Assembly (NCBI RefSeq): GCF_013282575.1 | Contig: NZ_JAAAYE010000041.1 | Coordinates: 1-54,141, forward strand | Direction: 5' to 3' | Length of the DNA stretch: 54,141 bases | From: Paraburkholderia sp. NMBU_R16 | Lineage (GTDB): Bacteria; Pseudomonadota; Gammaproteobacteria; Burkholderiales; Burkholderiaceae | Part shown: piece after piece, positions 54,071 to 54,141 of the stretch | Layout of the letters: each line of letters begins with the position of its first letter | Position numbering within the stretch: the stretch's first letter is position 1 | Made by a program: the position numbers and the translations under genes | Notes under the pieces: generated by a model | What the model saw: only the letters and a program-made list of their open reading frames with translations | Told to the model about the DNA's origin: nothing | Database searches by the model: none

Positions 54071-54141
54071 TTACATAAGCAGCGAATAGAACTGCGCGGC
54101 GACCGTTCGAGTGGCGTGGTCACCCTTCATTTGGCCTTTGC
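54071..54141 (-). CDS. C-terminal tail of a gene entering from the right
   Basis: The minus strand at the right edge reads 22 codons, KGQMKGDHATRTVAAQFYSL then LM, ending in TAA at 54071-54073. The composition is protein-like and no stop occurs before the edge, so it may be the end of a gene. No family can be named from so few residues. The space 53905-54070 holds no other frame. Confidence 0.3.
   Translation of the reverse strand, partial: KGQMKGDHATRTVAAQFYSLLM

Overview
The window comes from the chromosome of a high-GC beta-proteobacterium, most likely Burkholderia sensu lato (Trinickia or Paraburkholderia-like). The evidence is protein similarity recognised by eye: a Burkholderia-type P2-like prophage, a riboswitch-controlled gcvTHP set with sdaA nearby, and many typical Burkholderiaceae accessory genes. 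No database search was possible.

Region 1 (1-179) is the end of an IS66-family insertion sequence that runs off the left edge. It holds the first 31 codons of its small transposase gene and a terminal GTAAGCGG repeat.

Region 2 (180 to about 20,071) is the right part of a P2-like prophage integrated at the 3' end of a tRNA-Arg(CCG) gene. It contains a DNA methylase, baseplate genes V-W-J-I, fibre and fibre chaperone (H, G), sheath and tube (FI, FII), the E/E' chaperone pair with a P2-type T TTT TTG slippery site, tape measure T, and U and D. A control region follows: a stand-alone LysR-type HTH protein, a CI-like repressor opposite an RHH protein, an Ogr/Delta-type late activator and small unknown genes. 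Next comes a large toprim/P-loop replication protein, then an iteron-like array (GCCACGAGTCA) that I read as a candidate replication origin. The region ends with an excisionase-like HTH gene and the integrase. Lysis, capsid and packaging genes are not in the window. The second attachment site is also absent.

Region 3 (20,072-41,076) is chromosomal: the tRNA, a membrane-anchored di-haem cytochrome c, Rep helicase, a Gfo/Idh/MocA oxidoreductase, a small lipoprotein, a LysR remnant, a DUF899 protein and an unknown protein with a duplicated GPPPL-x-DQ element. It continues with LysE and EamA transporters, a squalene/phytoene synthase, an amidase behind a 26-bp palindrome that covers its likely promoter, an MFS transporter, DUF2784, a zinc-ribbon/Ala-Pro-rich membrane protein, a ThDP enzyme, SdaA and an alginate-lyase-like protein.

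Region 4 (41,207-46,269) is the glycine cleavage set gcvT-gcvH-gcvP. A good sigma70 promoter, a tandem glycine riboswitch and a terminator-like hairpin precede it. With sdaA further along the same strand it forms a glycine-to-serine-to-pyruvate module.

Region 5 (46,377-54,141) is accessory. It has a candidate type III effector behind a TTCG-N16-TTCG (hrpII-type) box, a broken BrnA-like antitoxin ending at a perfect 13-bp inverted repeat, and a CurA-like oxidoreductase with a NemR-like operator but only the C-terminal stub of its TetR regulator. A two-component system, a COG4705 membrane protein, a PAP2 phosphatase, a HEAT-repeat protein and the tail of one further gene complete it.
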